Shown here: positions 25,680 through 35,897 of the stretch, piece after piece | Position numbering within the stretch: the stretch's first letter is position 1 | Layout of the letters: each line of letters starts with the position of its first letter | Assembly: GCF_032586155.1 (NCBI RefSeq) | Contig: NZ_JAWHTC010000003.1 | Coordinates: 1-64,000, forward strand | Source of the DNA: JAWHTC01 sp032586155 | GTDB taxonomy: Bacteria > Pseudomonadota > Alphaproteobacteria > Rhodobacterales > Rhodobacteraceae | Direction of reading: 5' to 3' | DNA length: 64,000 nucleotides | Translations under genes and position numbers: made by a program | The notes under the pieces: model-generated | Databases searched by the model: none | Told to the model about the DNA's origin: nothing | The model's input: only the letters and a program-made list of their open reading frames with translations

Positions 25680-26761
25680 CACGCGGCCCCCCGTTTCGCA
25701 AACTTGATCCGGTAGTTTGTCAATACATCCACTGCCAACAGGAAGAACAACAGCATCCCCTGGAACAGTTGGATTGCAGCGGCCGGCAGGCCGAGATTTG
25801 ATTGCGCTGCCTCGCCGCCGATGTAGGTCAGTGCCATCAATAGCCCCGCCAGCAGGATGCCGATGGGGTGCAGCCGCCCAAGGAAGGCGACGATGATCGC
25901 GGTAAAGCCATAGCCGACATTGAAGCTATCTGTGACCTGGCCAGAAGGACCGGACACTTCGAATAGCCCTGCCAGCCCTGCCAGCATCCCCGAAAGTCCC
26001 ATGCACATGAGAACCAGCCGCGTCGGGTTCACCCCGGCAAAACGTGCTGCGCGCGGCGCCTCGCCGGTGAGGCGGATGGCAAAGCCCAGCTGGTGCCGGG
26101 TCAGCAGGACATAAGCAAGGATCACCGCGACAAAGGCCGCGGCAACACCCCAATGCATGCCGGTGCCTGCGATGATGTCCGTGTTGGCCGCCGACGGATA
26201 GTCGTTCAGGTTACGCGAGCCGGGCATCCCGTGCCCTTCCGGGTTGCGCATCAGGCCAAAGGCCATAGCGGCCAGGATGTTCTCGGCCACGTAGACCAGC
26301 ATCAGCGACACCAGGATTTCATTGGTGCCGAATTTCACCTTTAGCACCGCCGGGATCATCGCCCAAAGCCAACCGCCGAATGCCCCGGCCACCACCATCA
26401 GCGGGAAAACATACCAGGCTTCAAGCGGATAGAAGGCCAGCCCCACGCCGGCCCCGCAGATCGCGCCCATGATGTATTGCCCCTCGGCCCCGATGTTCCA
26501 GATACCGGCGCGGAACCCCAGCGACAATCCGATGGCGATCAGGATCAGTGGTCCGCCTTTGACCAGCAGTTGAGGGCGATAGTAGAAGGCGAATTCGCCA
26601 AAGATCGGGTCCCAGAAAATGGTGCGAATGGCCTCGATCGGGTTCTTGCCCAATGCGGCAAAAAGCAACCCACCGGCGATCATCGTGGCAAACACCGCGA
26701 TAAGAGGTGTGAGCCATGCAAAGACGCGAGACGGCTGCGGGCGTTTTTCAAGCTTCAGCAT
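25679..26761 (-). CDS. ABC transporter permease, first subunit (nucleoside/purine)
   Basis: A 360-residue inner-membrane permease with about nine helices. Family-typical phrases are GLSLGFRAGIWNIGAEGQYIMG, KVKFGTNEILVSLMLVYVAE and RLTGEAPRAARFAGVN, the last being the EAA-like loop that contacts the ATPase. It follows the ATPase gene by about 50 bases. With the second permease it forms the translocation path for the substrate delivered by the BMP-type binding protein. Confidence 0.92.
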   Translation of the reverse strand: MLKLEKRPQPSRVFAWLTPLIAVFATMIAGGLLFAALGKNPIEAIRTIFWDPIFGEFAFYYRPQLLVKGGPLILIAIGLSLGFRAGIWNIGAEGQYIMGAICGAGVGLAFYPLEAWYVFPLMVVAGAFGGWLWAMIPAVLKVKFGTNEILVSLMLVYVAENILAAMAFGLMRNPEGHGMPGSRNLNDYPSAANTDIIAGTGMHWGVAAAFVAVILAYVLLTRHQLGFAIRLTGEAPRAARFAGVNPTRLVLMCMGLSGMLAGLAGLFEVSGPSGQVTDSFNVGYGFTAIIVAFLGRLHPIGILLAGLLMALTYIGGEAAQSNLGLPAAAIQLFQGMLLFFLLAVDVLTNYRIKFAKRGAA

Positions 26762-26812
26762 GCGCGCGATCCCCTGGCTTCATCTTGCCAAAAATACTCA
26801 TGTCCCAATGGA

Positions 26813-28330
26813 TTACCCATGTGCCACCTCCATGCCATGGGCCCCACCCATCATCAGGCCAATCTCCTCGACATTCAGTTCCGAAGTCTTGCGCTTGGCG
26901 GTCAAACGCCCTTCGTTGAGGGCCGCGAAATGGTCCGAGACCTCCATCAGCTCATCAAGGTCCTGGCTGATCACGATCACGCCCGCGCCCCCGGCCGCCA
27001 GGTCCAGCAGCGCCTGCCGGATCGACGCAGCCGCACTGGCATCCACGCCCCAGGTCGGCTGGTTCACGACCAGGACATACGGCTTTTGTAGCACCTCACG
27101 GCCAATGACGAATTTCTGCAGGTTTCCGCCCGACAGCGACCGGGCGGCATTTTCCGGCCCCGGTGTGCGCACGTCGAAGCCTTTAATAATCTCTTCGGCA
27201 AAGGCACGCGCCTGTCCCCAATGCAGGAATCCCCGGCTGGACAATTCGCGGCGCACCACCCCGGTCATCAGGGCGTTTTCCGTCAGGCTCATATCCGGGG
27301 CGGCCGCGTGCCCCAGCCGTTCCTCGGGGGCACAAAGAAGCCCGGCGGCCCGGCGCGCATTCGGGCCCAAGGCCCCAATCGGACGGCTGCCCAGCTTGAT
27401 CGCGTCCTGGGCGACGCGAATTTCGCCGGATAGCGCAAGAAGAAGCTCGTCCTGACCATTGCCAGCCACTCCACCAATGCCCAGGATTTCGCCGCGGCGC
27501 AGCTCCAGGTGAACGTTTTTCAAGGCTGTGCCGAACTGCCCGGGGGATGGCATCGACAATCCCGATACATCCAGCGCCACGTCACCCAGCGGCGTTCCCG
27601 CCCCTTTGGGCGTCTGCAATTCGCTGCCGACCATCATTTCGGCCATCTCGCGGGCGGTGGTGTCGCGTGGCACGCAAGTGCCCACGTTCTTGCCCAGCCG
27701 CAGGATGGTGGCGTTGTCACACAGGGCCCGAATTTCTTCCAGCTTGTGCGAGATATACAGGATTGATGTGCCTTCCTCGCGCAGCTTGCGCAGGGTCTCG
27801 AACAGGATCTGCACCTCTTGCGGGGTCAAAACGCTGGTCGGTTCATCCATGATCAGCAGTTTCGGGTCCTGAAGCAGGCAGCGGATGATCTCAACCCGCT
27901 GACGCTCACCCGCCGACAGGTCACCAACGATGCGAAATGGATCAAGCGGCAGGCCGTAATCCTCGGACACGCTGCGAATACGGGCGGCGAGGTCGCGCAT
28001 CGGTGGCGGATTTTCCATGCCCAAGGCGATATTTTCGGCCACTCCCAATGCGTCAAACAGCGAAAAATGCTGGAACACCATCGCCACACCAGCCGCTCGC
28101 GCTGCGCGCGGTTCGGGCGGGGCAAAGGGCACGCCGCGCATCACCAGCGTACCGCTGTCTGGTTTCACCAGCCCGTAGATCATTTTGACAAGCGTGGATT
28201 TCCCGGCCCCATTCTCGCCCAACAGCGCGTGAATTTCACCTTCGCCGATATCAAATGACACCGTATCGTTGGCGACAACACCGGGATAGGCCTTGGTCAG
28301 GCCTTGTATACTCAAGAGTGGTTGCGACAC
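26813..28330 (-). CDS. ABC transporter ATPase with two nucleotide-binding domains (nucleoside/purine)
   Basis: A 505-residue fused double ATPase, first gene of the transporter operon. The first domain has a full Walker A (LLGENGAGKSTL, about 36-47), a signature DLSAGERQRVEI and Walker B LLIMDEPTSVL. The second has a weakened Walker A (GGVAGNGQDELL, no lysine) but keeps ARSLSGGNLQKFVIGRE. One degenerate domain is usual in this family. It powers the BMP-type importer with the two permeases. Confidence 0.92.
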   Translation of the reverse strand: MSQPLLSIQGLTKAYPGVVANDTVSFDIGEGEIHALLGENGAGKSTLVKMIYGLVKPDSGTLVMRGVPFAPPEPRAARAAGVAMVFQHFSLFDALGVAENIALGMENPPPMRDLAARIRSVSEDYGLPLDPFRIVGDLSAGERQRVEIIRCLLQDPKLLIMDEPTSVLTPQEVQILFETLRKLREEGTSILYISHKLEEIRALCDNATILRLGKNVGTCVPRDTTAREMAEMMVGSELQTPKGAGTPLGDVALDVSGLSMPSPGQFGTALKNVHLELRRGEILGIGGVAGNGQDELLLALSGEIRVAQDAIKLGSRPIGALGPNARRAAGLLCAPEERLGHAAAPDMSLTENALMTGVVRRELSSRGFLHWGQARAFAEEIIKGFDVRTPGPENAARSLSGGNLQKFVIGREVLQKPYVLVVNQPTWGVDASAAASIRQALLDLAAGGAGVIVISQDLDELMEVSDHFAALNEGRLTAKRKTSELNVEEIGLMMGGAHGMEVAHG

Positions 28331-28526
28331 GCGTTTCCCCGCTTATCGTTGTTTTTCTGGCCGCGAGGCCCCCTGTTCGTGCCCTATCAAAGCGGGCAAA
28401 GACCGCGTCTGACAAGACAGGAATCGGCCCGAACGGGTGAAAGTCTTTCAAGAATTGCGGGATAATCAAGCGTATAGTTTTGATTTTTCGAAAGATTCCG
28501 CCGGGCGAAAGAAAAGGAGCAGGCGC

Positions 28527-29342
28527 ATGCAACGCATATTGATCGTCGTCGCGCTGATCATTTTGGTGCTGTTGTTGGCGCATCTGATCAGCGCCTGGCA
28601 GTTTCGCCAAAATGCGATGACCCTGGTCGCAAAGATCGAAACGACCGGACCTGTCCGGATGCGACAGGACCTGCCCGAGCCGGTGAGGGCGTTCAACCAG
28701 CGTGGGCTTTTGGGCACCGATCCTGCACCCGGTGTGATCGAACTGACCCAGGTGGCGGAAATGGAATTGCAGCCGGGTCAGGGCTGGCAGGGCATTTCCG
28801 CCCGTCAGGTCATATGCACAACTTCGACCGGGTTTGTCTGGCAGGCATGGCAATCGCGCGGACCGCTGACGATGGTGCGGGTGATTGATGCCTTCACGGC
28901 CGGTAAGGGGGTGCTGGAAGTGCGCCTTCTCGGCTCGATCCGGGTCGGGCACGAGGCGGGGGTGCTGGCCGACCGGTCCGAGGCGATGCGCTACCTGGCC
29001 GAACTGCCCTGGGCCCCGGACGCCATTGCGCTAAATCGCGATGTTGAATGGCGTGTTCTGGAAAGTGGCGAGGTCGAAGCGCGGTTGCCGATGCAGCCAG
29101 ACGATGCGGTGGTGCGCTTTTCGCTGGACGCGCAGAGCGATTTTGCCGTGATGCGCGCCAATTCCCGCTATGCCGGGATGCAAGACGGTGCACCGGTCTT
29201 CAAGGATTGGGAGGGCCGGTTTTCCGATTATGCAGAAATCGGCGGGCGGCGTATTCCGCGCCGTGGCGAGGTTGGCTACGTGGTCGACGGTAAATATCAA
29301 CCCTATTGGCGCGGCCACGTGATCGGGTTGGCGAGAGAGTAG
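28527..29342 (+). CDS. DUF6544-like membrane-anchored protein (271 aa)
   Basis: One N-terminal transmembrane helix (about 4-24) anchors a periplasmic domain of about 245 residues. The phrases DLPEPVRAFNQRGLLG, GFVWQAW, YLAELPWAPDAI and RIPRRGEVGYVVDGKYQPYWRG match a conserved family of unknown function that I recall as DUF6544. An AAGGAG site precedes the ATG. It is divergent from the transporter operon. No catalytic motif can be named. Confidence 0.75.
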   Translation: MQRILIVVALIILVLLLAHLISAWQFRQNAMTLVAKIETTGPVRMRQDLPEPVRAFNQRGLLGTDPAPGVIELTQVAEMELQPGQGWQGISARQVICTTSTGFVWQAWQSRGPLTMVRVIDAFTAGKGVLEVRLLGSIRVGHEAGVLADRSEAMRYLAELPWAPDAIALNRDVEWRVLESGEVEARLPMQPDDAVVRFSLDAQSDFAVMRANSRYAGMQDGAPVFKDWEGRFSDYAEIGGRRIPRRGEVGYVVDGKYQPYWRGHVIGLARE

Positions 29343-29362
29343 GGCGGGATTTCATCCCACCG
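29340..29362. repeat. Short intergenic palindromic repeat, copy 1
   Basis: TAGGGCGGGATTTCATCCCA followed by CC folds into a small hairpin (GGCGGGA with TCCCACC) directly after a stop codon. A close relative lies at 38661-38683, also just after a gene. It may belong to a dispersed intergenic repeat family. Confidence 0.45.
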
Positions 29363-29401
29363 TCCCTTTCCCTGCGCGCGCCACCCCGGTATCGTCGCCT
29401 C

Positions 29402-32400
29402 ATGAGCAGCATCCCCCGATTCATCCACCTTCGCACCCATACCGAATACTCCCTTCTTGAAGGGGCCATGCGGTTGAAAAAACTGCCCGGCCTCTGCGAG
29501 AAACTGGGCATGCCCGCCGTGGCGGTGACCGATACCAACAACATGTTTGCCGGTCTCGAGTTTTCGATTGCTGCCAGCGGTGCCGGGGTGCAACCGATCA
29601 TTGGCTGCCAGGTTGATCTCGAATATGTCGCCACTGCGCCGGGGGAAAAGCCACGCGCACCGGCGGCCATCGTCCTTCTGGCCCAGAACGAGGCGGGGTA
29701 CGAGCATCTGATGAAGCTCAACTCCTGCCTTTACCTGCGCGGTGACGGCTCGCTGCCGCATGTGACGCTGGACGAGTTGGCGCAACATACCGGCGGGTTG
29801 ATCTGTCTCACCGGCGGGCCGGATGGCCCAATCGGGCAGCTGTTGCAGGCCGGTCAACGCCCCGCCGCCGAGGCGCTGATGCAGCGGTTCCAGTCGATGT
29901 TCGGTGACCGGCTTTATGTCGAATTGCAGCGTCATCCACGCGAGGATGGCACCGCGCCAGAAGCCGAGCGGCTGTCCGAGCAGGGCCACGTGGAAATGGC
30001 CTATGGCATGGGCATTCCGCTGGTCGCCACCAACGACGCCTATTTCCCCACCGATGCCATGTTCGAGGCGCATGATGCGCTGATCTGCATCAGCGAGGGT
30101 GCCTATGTTGACCAACAGGAACCCCGCCGCCGCCTGACGCCGCAGCACTATTTCAAATCGCCGGGGGAAATGGCGGTGCTGTTTGCCGATCTGCCGGAAG
30201 CGATTGAGAATACGGTGGAAATTGCCAAGCGTTGTGCCTTCATGGCCTATCGCCGCGATCCGATCCTGCCGAAGTTCGCCGATGACGAGGTGGCCGAACT
30301 GCGCCGTCAGTCGCAAGAGGGTCTTGAGTTCCGTTTGTCGATGATCGACCACGCCGTATCGGTAGAAGAGTATCAAGAGCGGCTCGATTTCGAGCTTGGT
30401 ATCATCGAAACGATGGGCTTCCCCGGTTATTTCCTGATCGTGGCCGACTTCATCAAATGGGCCAAGGATCATGACATCCCCGTCGGCCCGGGCCGGGGCT
30501 CAGGGGCTGGCAGTCTCGTTGCCTACGCGCTGTTGATCACCGACCTCGACCCGCTGCGCTATTCGCTGCTGTTCGAACGCTTCCTCAACCCCGAACGGGT
30601 CAGCATGCCTGACTTCGATATCGACTTTTGCATGGACCGCCGGGAAGAGGTGATCCGCTACGTGCAAGAGAAGTATGGACGCGACAAGGTGGGCCAGATC
30701 ATCACCTTCGGTGCTTTGCTGTCCAAGGCCGCCGTGCGCGATGTGGGCCGGGTGCTGCAAATGCCTTACGGGCAGGTGGATCGCCTGTCGAAAATGATTC
30801 CGGTAGAAGGCGTGAAGCCGGTCAGCATTGAACAGGCCTTGGCGCAGGAAGAACGCCTGCGCGCAGAGGCCAAATCCGAAGAAGTGGTCGACCGGCTGCT
30901 GAATTACGGGATGCAGCTGGAAGGCTTGCTCAGGAACGCCTCGACCCACGCCGCCGGTGTGGTGATTGGCGACCGGCCGCTTGATGCGCTGGTGCCGCTT
31001 TATCAGGACCCGCGCTCGGACATGCCGGCGACGCAATTCAACATGAAATGGGTCGAACAGGCCGGGCTGGTGAAGTTCGACTTTCTGGGCCTGAAAACCC
31101 TTACCGTGATCCAGAACGCCGTGGACTTGATCCACGGCGAAGGGCGCGACCTGCACATCGCCGCCGACGGCACCGAACTTTACGAGCCTGCCGAGGGCGC
31201 GGTGAACCAGATCAATGCCATCCCGCTGGATGACGAGCTTAGTTACAAGCTTTACGCGGCCGCTAAAACTGTAGCGGTGTTCCAGGTGGAAAGCTCGGGC
31301 ATGATGGATGCCCTCAAGCGGATGAAACCCACTTGTATCGAGGACATCGTTGCCCTTGTGGCGCTCTACCGTCCGGGCCCGATGGAAAACATCCCGACCT
31401 ATTGCGAGGTCAAGAACGGGCTTAAGGAAATTGAATCCGTTCACCCGCTGATCGACCATATCCTGGCCGAAACCCAGGGCATCATCGTTTACCAGGAACA
31501 GGTGATGCAGATCGCCCAGGTAATGGCCAATTACACCCTTGGCGGTGCCGACCTGCTGCGCCGCGCCATGGGTAAGAAGATCAAGGAGGCGATGGACGCC
31601 GAACGTCCGAAATTCGAGAAAGGCGCGGCGGAAAACGGGGTCGACAAGAAGAAGGCGTCTGAGGTCTTTGACCTTCTTGAGAAATTCGCCAACTACGGCT
31701 TCAACAAATCCCACGCCGCCGCCTATGCGGTGGTCAGCTATCAAACCGCATGGCTCAAGGCCAATCACCCGGTCGAATTCATGGCCGGGGTGATGAATTG
31801 CGATATTCACCTGACCGACAAGCTGGCGGTGTATTTCGAAGAGGTGAAAAAGGGGTTGGAGCTGAAATGGCTGCCACCTTGCGTTAACCGCTCCGAGGCG
31901 ATGTTCACCGTGCGCAGCCAGGTGCTGCACTATGCGCTGGGCGCTTTGAAGAATGTCGGTGTCGAGGCGATGAAGCTGGTGACCGAAGGCCGTAAAGTGG
32001 ACGGCGTCGGCAAACCCTTTGCCACGCTGTTTGATTTCGCCCGTCGTGTGGACCTGAAACGTGTCGGAAAGCGTCCGTTGGAAATGCTGGCCCGCGCCGG
32101 GGCGTTTGACGAGTTGGACCAGAACCGCCGCAAGGTGTTCGACAGTCTTGAGGCGCTGATGGGCTATTCGGCGGCGGTGCACGATCAGAAGAACTCGAAC
32201 CAGGTGTCGCTCTTCGGTGAGGCCGGTGACGATCTGCCCGAACCGCGCCTTGCGCCTGTGAGTGACTGGCTGCCCGCCGAGCGGCTGGGCGAAGAGTTCA
32301 AGGCGGTGGGTTTCTACTTGTCGGGCCATCCGCTCGATGACTACATGATCCCGCTGAAACGCAAGCAGGTGCTGACGCTCGATGAGGTTACCGAACAGGC

Positions 32401-32917
32401 CAAGGGCGGGGCGATGGTGGCGAAACTGGCCGGTGTCGTGGCGGGACGGCAAGAGCGTAAGTCGGCGCGCGGCAACCGCTTTGCCTTTGTGCAGCTTAGC
32501 GACACGAGCGGCGGTTACGAGGTCACGCTTTTCTCGGAAACCCTCGAGAAATCGCGCGATTACTTGGAGACCGGCGCTAAGGTGGTGGTCACGGTCGAGG
32601 CCACGATGGAATCCGACCAGCTCAAACTCTTGGGCCGCTCGGTGGCACCGATCGACGGCGTGGTCGCCGATGTCGGTGGCGTGGGGCTGAAGATATTTGT
32701 CGAGGAGCAATCCGCGATCCGCACAGTAGCACAAGTACTCGCCGATGCCGCCGAGACCGTGAAATCCGGTGGCAAGGGCCCGATCCGCTTCTGCCTGATG
32801 AACCCTGACCTGCCGGGCGAGGTCGAAGTAGATGCAGGCCGCGAGTTCCCAGTGACACCCCAGATCAAGGGCGCAATTAAATCGCTGCCGGGTGTGCTGG
32901 AGGTGCAGGAGGTTTGA
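29402..32917 (+). CDS. dnaE: DNA polymerase III alpha subunit
   Basis: A 1171-residue replicative polymerase, the normal length for the DnaE1 type. In order: an N-terminal PHP domain (about 5-280, opening FIHLRTHTEYSLLEGAM), the palm with GPGRGSGAGSLVAYAL near 363-378 and the catalytic PDFDIDFCMDRREEV near 402-416, the fingers and the HhH region with YGFNKSHAAAYA, and a C-terminal OB fold near 1005-1060 (LAGVVAGRQERKSARGNRF). ATG at 29402 opens the family-typical start; the longer frame upstream is not needed. It is the chromosomal replicase core and stands alone. Confidence 0.97.
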   Translation: MSSIPRFIHLRTHTEYSLLEGAMRLKKLPGLCEKLGMPAVAVTDTNNMFAGLEFSIAASGAGVQPIIGCQVDLEYVATAPGEKPRAPAAIVLLAQNEAGYEHLMKLNSCLYLRGDGSLPHVTLDELAQHTGGLICLTGGPDGPIGQLLQAGQRPAAEALMQRFQSMFGDRLYVELQRHPREDGTAPEAERLSEQGHVEMAYGMGIPLVATNDAYFPTDAMFEAHDALICISEGAYVDQQEPRRRLTPQHYFKSPGEMAVLFADLPEAIENTVEIAKRCAFMAYRRDPILPKFADDEVAELRRQSQEGLEFRLSMIDHAVSVEEYQERLDFELGIIETMGFPGYFLIVADFIKWAKDHDIPVGPGRGSGAGSLVAYALLITDLDPLRYSLLFERFLNPERVSMPDFDIDFCMDRREEVIRYVQEKYGRDKVGQIITFGALLSKAAVRDVGRVLQMPYGQVDRLSKMIPVEGVKPVSIEQALAQEERLRAEAKSEEVVDRLLNYGMQLEGLLRNASTHAAGVVIGDRPLDALVPLYQDPRSDMPATQFNMKWVEQAGLVKFDFLGLKTLTVIQNAVDLIHGEGRDLHIAADGTELYEPAEGAVNQINAIPLDDELSYKLYAAAKTVAVFQVESSGMMDALKRMKPTCIEDIVALVALYRPGPMENIPTYCEVKNGLKEIESVHPLIDHILAETQGIIVYQEQVMQIAQVMANYTLGGADLLRRAMGKKIKEAMDAERPKFEKGAAENGVDKKKASEVFDLLEKFANYGFNKSHAAAYAVVSYQTAWLKANHPVEFMAGVMNCDIHLTDKLAVYFEEVKKGLELKWLPPCVNRSEAMFTVRSQVLHYALGALKNVGVEAMKLVTEGRKVDGVGKPFATLFDFARRVDLKRVGKRPLEMLARAGAFDELDQNRRKVFDSLEALMGYSAAVHDQKNSNQVSLFGEAGDDLPEPRLAPVSDWLPAERLGEEFKAVGFYLSGHPLDDYMIPLKRKQVLTLDEVTEQAKGGAMVAKLAGVVAGRQERKSARGNRFAFVQLSDTSGGYEVTLFSETLEKSRDYLETGAKVVVTVEATMESDQLKLLGRSVAPIDGVVADVGGVGLKIFVEEQSAIRTVAQVLADAAETVKSGGKGPIRFCLMNPDLPGEVEVDAGREFPVTPQIKGAIKSLPGVLEVQEV

Positions 32918-33165
32918 AGCGGGGACGGGATTGTCTTCATTGAGCCCAAAGCGAACCCTCTCGGAATAGCGTATCGTTGGGCCTTGGCTCAGCGAGCCAA
33001 CATTTGTTGGATAGCACTTTTTGCTTGCGAAACCAATATACCCTCAAAGCATAGCGCTATGGTCGGCCAAATCGCTGTACCGGGGGACGGCCCAGCGATG
33101 CGTGGCGGCTTCGCCTTGATTCCGTGCAACGGGAAGTCACCAATGTTCGCGCAGCAGCAATTTAC
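32918..33165. other. Intergenic region after dnaE, nothing recognised
   Basis: About 250 bases without a supported gene or clear terminator. The two flanking genes converge here. Confidence 0.5.
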
Positions 33166-33972
33166 TCACCCTTCACAGCCCTGCACATCCACCGCATATT
33201 GCTTGCCCAGAATGGTAAAGCGCAGCGACGAGCGGTCAATCGCGAACGGCCCGCCACTGGCGTGCATTAGGTCGAACTCGGCCACCAGACGGCCGCCCTT
33301 GCGGCTGATAGACGGCTCCGAGGCCCAGATCAGCGGGTCGCCGGTTTCTACCACTGCCATTTCACGCCCACCGGTCGACGGCAGGGTGAATTCGGCCCGC
33401 AAGGCCATCCCGTCGGACGTCGGCGCGACCGTGCATTTGCTTTTCTTTAAACCTGCCTCACTGCCGGAGAACGGTTTCTCTGCCAGAGCGGCGGCAATCG
33501 CCGGGTCAGGTTGGGTGGCCGCGCCTTGCAAAACTTCGTTCAATTCGATCCGAACCGGAACGCAGACATCGCTGCAAATTCCGATGTCGATGGTCCCGTT
33601 CAGCCGCACCGGGCGACCATCGCGCCTCGGGGAGATGTTCAGCGGCAGGATCACGCGGTCGCTATAGCCAATGCTGCGCGAGCCGCTTTGCTGGAACACC
33701 TGCGGCGCGGGCCAGTTGATGTCGACGCCCCGCAGGTTGCCGGACCCCGACCAGTCGAACAGGGGCGGAATGCCCGCGTCTCCCGGTTCGCGCCAATAGG
33801 TCTTCCAACCCGGCGCAAGGGTGATTTCCAACCCCGCCATCAAACGGCCATCGGCCATGCGCCAGCCTTGCAGAATGCGGGTTTGCACCATGTCCGAATA
33901 GGGATCGGCCTGCGCGGCGGCAGGGTGCAGGGCCAGAAGAGCAGCCAAAAAGGCAGGGATCAGGGCTTTCAT
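33166..33972 (-). CDS. Exported protein with a DsbD N-terminal-like (thiol-disulfide) domain
   Basis: A 268-residue periplasmic protein with a signal peptide (1-22). The mature region resembles the N-terminal domain of DsbD/ScsB-type proteins, with the phrases GWKTYWREPGDAGIPP and DIGICSDVCVPVRIEL, the latter holding two cysteines four apart; two more cysteines lie at KSKC and near the C-terminus (VQGC). It lacks the membrane and thioredoxin domains of full DsbD, so it may receive electrons from another protein. Confidence 0.8.
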   Translation of the reverse strand: MKALIPAFLAALLALHPAAAQADPYSDMVQTRILQGWRMADGRLMAGLEITLAPGWKTYWREPGDAGIPPLFDWSGSGNLRGVDINWPAPQVFQQSGSRSIGYSDRVILPLNISPRRDGRPVRLNGTIDIGICSDVCVPVRIELNEVLQGAATQPDPAIAAALAEKPFSGSEAGLKKSKCTVAPTSDGMALRAEFTLPSTGGREMAVVETGDPLIWASEPSISRKGGRLVAEFDLMHASGGPFAIDRSSLRFTILGKQYAVDVQGCEG

Positions 33973-34088
33973 GTTTCAACAGATGGCGGTTCGGGCCTGA
34001 AATGCCAATTCACAATTGGGCGAGGCTTTGCCGATGTTGCGCAAATCCCCCGCTTGAAACCCCGGCGGGCAGGGCGCATCTTGGTTTC

Positions 34089-34670
34089 ATGACCCGCGCT
34101 TCCGACACGTCCCCGATGGACCTCACCGCCAAGCTTCTGATTGCCATGCCCGGCATGGCGGATTCACGTTTTGAACATAGCGTGGTGCTGATCTGCGCCC
34201 ATTCGCCCGAGGGTGCGATGGGCCTGATTGTTAACAAGCGGTTCGACGACTTGCGCCTGTCGGAGCTGGTTGAACAGCTTGAGATAGGTGATGGGTCCTG
34301 CGTGCGTGATCGTGCCGTGCATTTCGGTGGTCCAGTCGAGCCGGGGCGCGGTTTTGTGCTCCATACCCGCGACTTCACTTCGGACCTCTCGACGCTCGAG
34401 GTTGGGGAAGAATTCGGGATGACCGCCACGCTTGATATTCTCGAAGCGCTGGCGGCGGGAGAAGGCCCCATGCGGGCTCTAATGGCGCTGGGCTATGCAG
34501 GCTGGGGGCCGGAGCAACTGGAGGGTGAGATCCTCGCCAATGGCTGGCTGACCTGCGACGCCGACCTGAGCCTGGTATTTGACACGCTGGATGACGGCAA
34601 ATGGGAAGCGGCACTGAAATCGCTGGGGGTTGACGCGATCAGCCTGTCAGCGGCTGCGGGCCGCGCCTAA
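34089..34670 (+). CDS. YqgE/AlgH family protein
   Basis: A 193-residue cytosolic protein with the family signature: LLIAMPGMADSRFEHSVVLIC near the start, EGAMGLIVNKR, VHFGGPVEPGRGFVLHT and GYAGWGPEQLEGEI. The biochemical role of this conserved family is unclear; a regulatory role was reported for AlgH. ATG at 34116 is a possible alternative start. It is divergent from the DsbD-like gene. Confidence 0.93.
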   Translation: MTRASDTSPMDLTAKLLIAMPGMADSRFEHSVVLICAHSPEGAMGLIVNKRFDDLRLSELVEQLEIGDGSCVRDRAVHFGGPVEPGRGFVLHTRDFTSDLSTLEVGEEFGMTATLDILEALAAGEGPMRALMALGYAGWGPEQLEGEILANGWLTCDADLSLVFDTLDDGKWEAALKSLGVDAISLSAAAGRA

Positions 34671-34816
34671 GTATGCCTTGCTACAGTTAGCCTATGCTTG
34701 TGGCGTTTGACATCTGGGCGAAACACGCGCCGCCCGGGCTCATCAGCACACCCAGCCATGCCGCCAAAGTTGATATCAATGCTTGCTCCAAGCGATAAAG
34801 CTACGGCTGTACCGCT

Positions 34817-35767
34817 TCAATCCCGCGGCGCTGCTGCTCGCCGCAACCGGTCATTGATTGCCCGGCCCAAACCCTCCTCGGGCACAGGGGATACGGCTAT
34901 TGGACTTTGCCCGTCATCAATCGCATGCAGCATGGCAAAGAGGTTCGCTGCCGCCTCAGTCAGGTCGCCTGCCGGGGACAGGTTCATGTCCGCTCCCGCG
35001 ACTGGACCGAACCCCAATAACCGCTCTCCCGGGTGCTTGTCTTTGGCGTCGAGCCGTACCTGAGCGCCAGGCGCATAATGTGAACTCAGCTGCCCCGGTG
35101 CGTTGATCTCACCATCATCATGGGTCAAAAGCGGAACCCCCAGCACCGCTTCCACCTCTTCGGCGGGCAGCCCACCGGGCCGCAAAAGGCACGGCGCGCG
35201 GGTCAGACCAACAATCGTGCTTTCAAGACCCACGCCACAAAATCCACCATCAACGATTCCCTCTATCCGCCCCGACAGTCCGGCCTGCACATGAGCGGCT
35301 GATGTCGGGCTGATCTTGCCGGACGGGTTGGCCGAGGGGGCCGCCACCGGCCCGTCAAAAACCGTCAGAAGTTCGCGCGCTACCGGATGGGCAGGTACGC
35401 GAATGGCAAGGCTGGGCAACCCTGCCGTAACCAACGGCGACAGTCCCGCATCCGCCCGCAAGGATAATACTAGTGTTAAGGGGCCCGGCCAGAACTCGGT
35501 CGCCAGCGCCTCGGCCGCCTCGTTCCACTCGACATAGCGCCGGGCGGTCTCAACATTGGCCACATGTACGATCAGCGGGTTGAAACGGGGCCGTCCCTTG
35601 GCTTCGAAAATCCGCGCGACTGCAAGATCATCGCGCGCATCTGCGCCCAGCCCGTAAACCGTTTCGGTTGGGAATGCGACCAGCCCGCCAGCGCGCAAGA
35701 TTTGCGCCGCCCGAGACAGGCCCACCGCGTCGGGCGGCAACAGGGATGTGGAAATCATAGGGGCCAT
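34817..35767 (-). CDS. L-threonylcarbamoyladenylate synthase (Sua5/TsaC type)
   Basis: A 316-residue enzyme making threonylcarbamoyl-AMP from threonine, bicarbonate and ATP, the first step of the t6A37 tRNA modification. The YrdC domain (about 10-200) shows AFPTETVYGLGADA, the lysine-arginine active-site run KGRPRFNPLIVHV and AAPSANPSGKISPTSAAHV. The extra C-terminal Sua5 domain (about 215-316) begins after LLRPGGLPAEEVEAVLG. Start chosen at the first ATG before MISTSLLPP; the second, at 35758, is possible. Confidence 0.93.
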   Translation of the reverse strand: MAPMISTSLLPPDAVGLSRAAQILRAGGLVAFPTETVYGLGADARDDLAVARIFEAKGRPRFNPLIVHVANVETARRYVEWNEAAEALATEFWPGPLTLVLSLRADAGLSPLVTAGLPSLAIRVPAHPVARELLTVFDGPVAAPSANPSGKISPTSAAHVQAGLSGRIEGIVDGGFCGVGLESTIVGLTRAPCLLRPGGLPAEEVEAVLGVPLLTHDDGEINAPGQLSSHYAPGAQVRLDAKDKHPGERLLGFGPVAGADMNLSPAGDLTEAAANLFAMLHAIDDGQSPIAVSPVPEEGLGRAINDRLRRAAAPRD

Positions 35768-35897
35768 GACGCGGCGTTTTGGTGGCTTGGGGTGGATTTG
35801 ATACTTTACGCTGGGCTGCAGACCTGCATACAAGCGCACCGGTTCAAAGCCAAGCCCGCACATTGCGGTTGCCTATCGACGACTAAGGAGGCCCAAC

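Noticed and set aside
30500..32734. 744-codon open frame opposite dnaE
   Set aside because: The plus strand clearly encodes DnaE; the antisense product has no recognisable domain.
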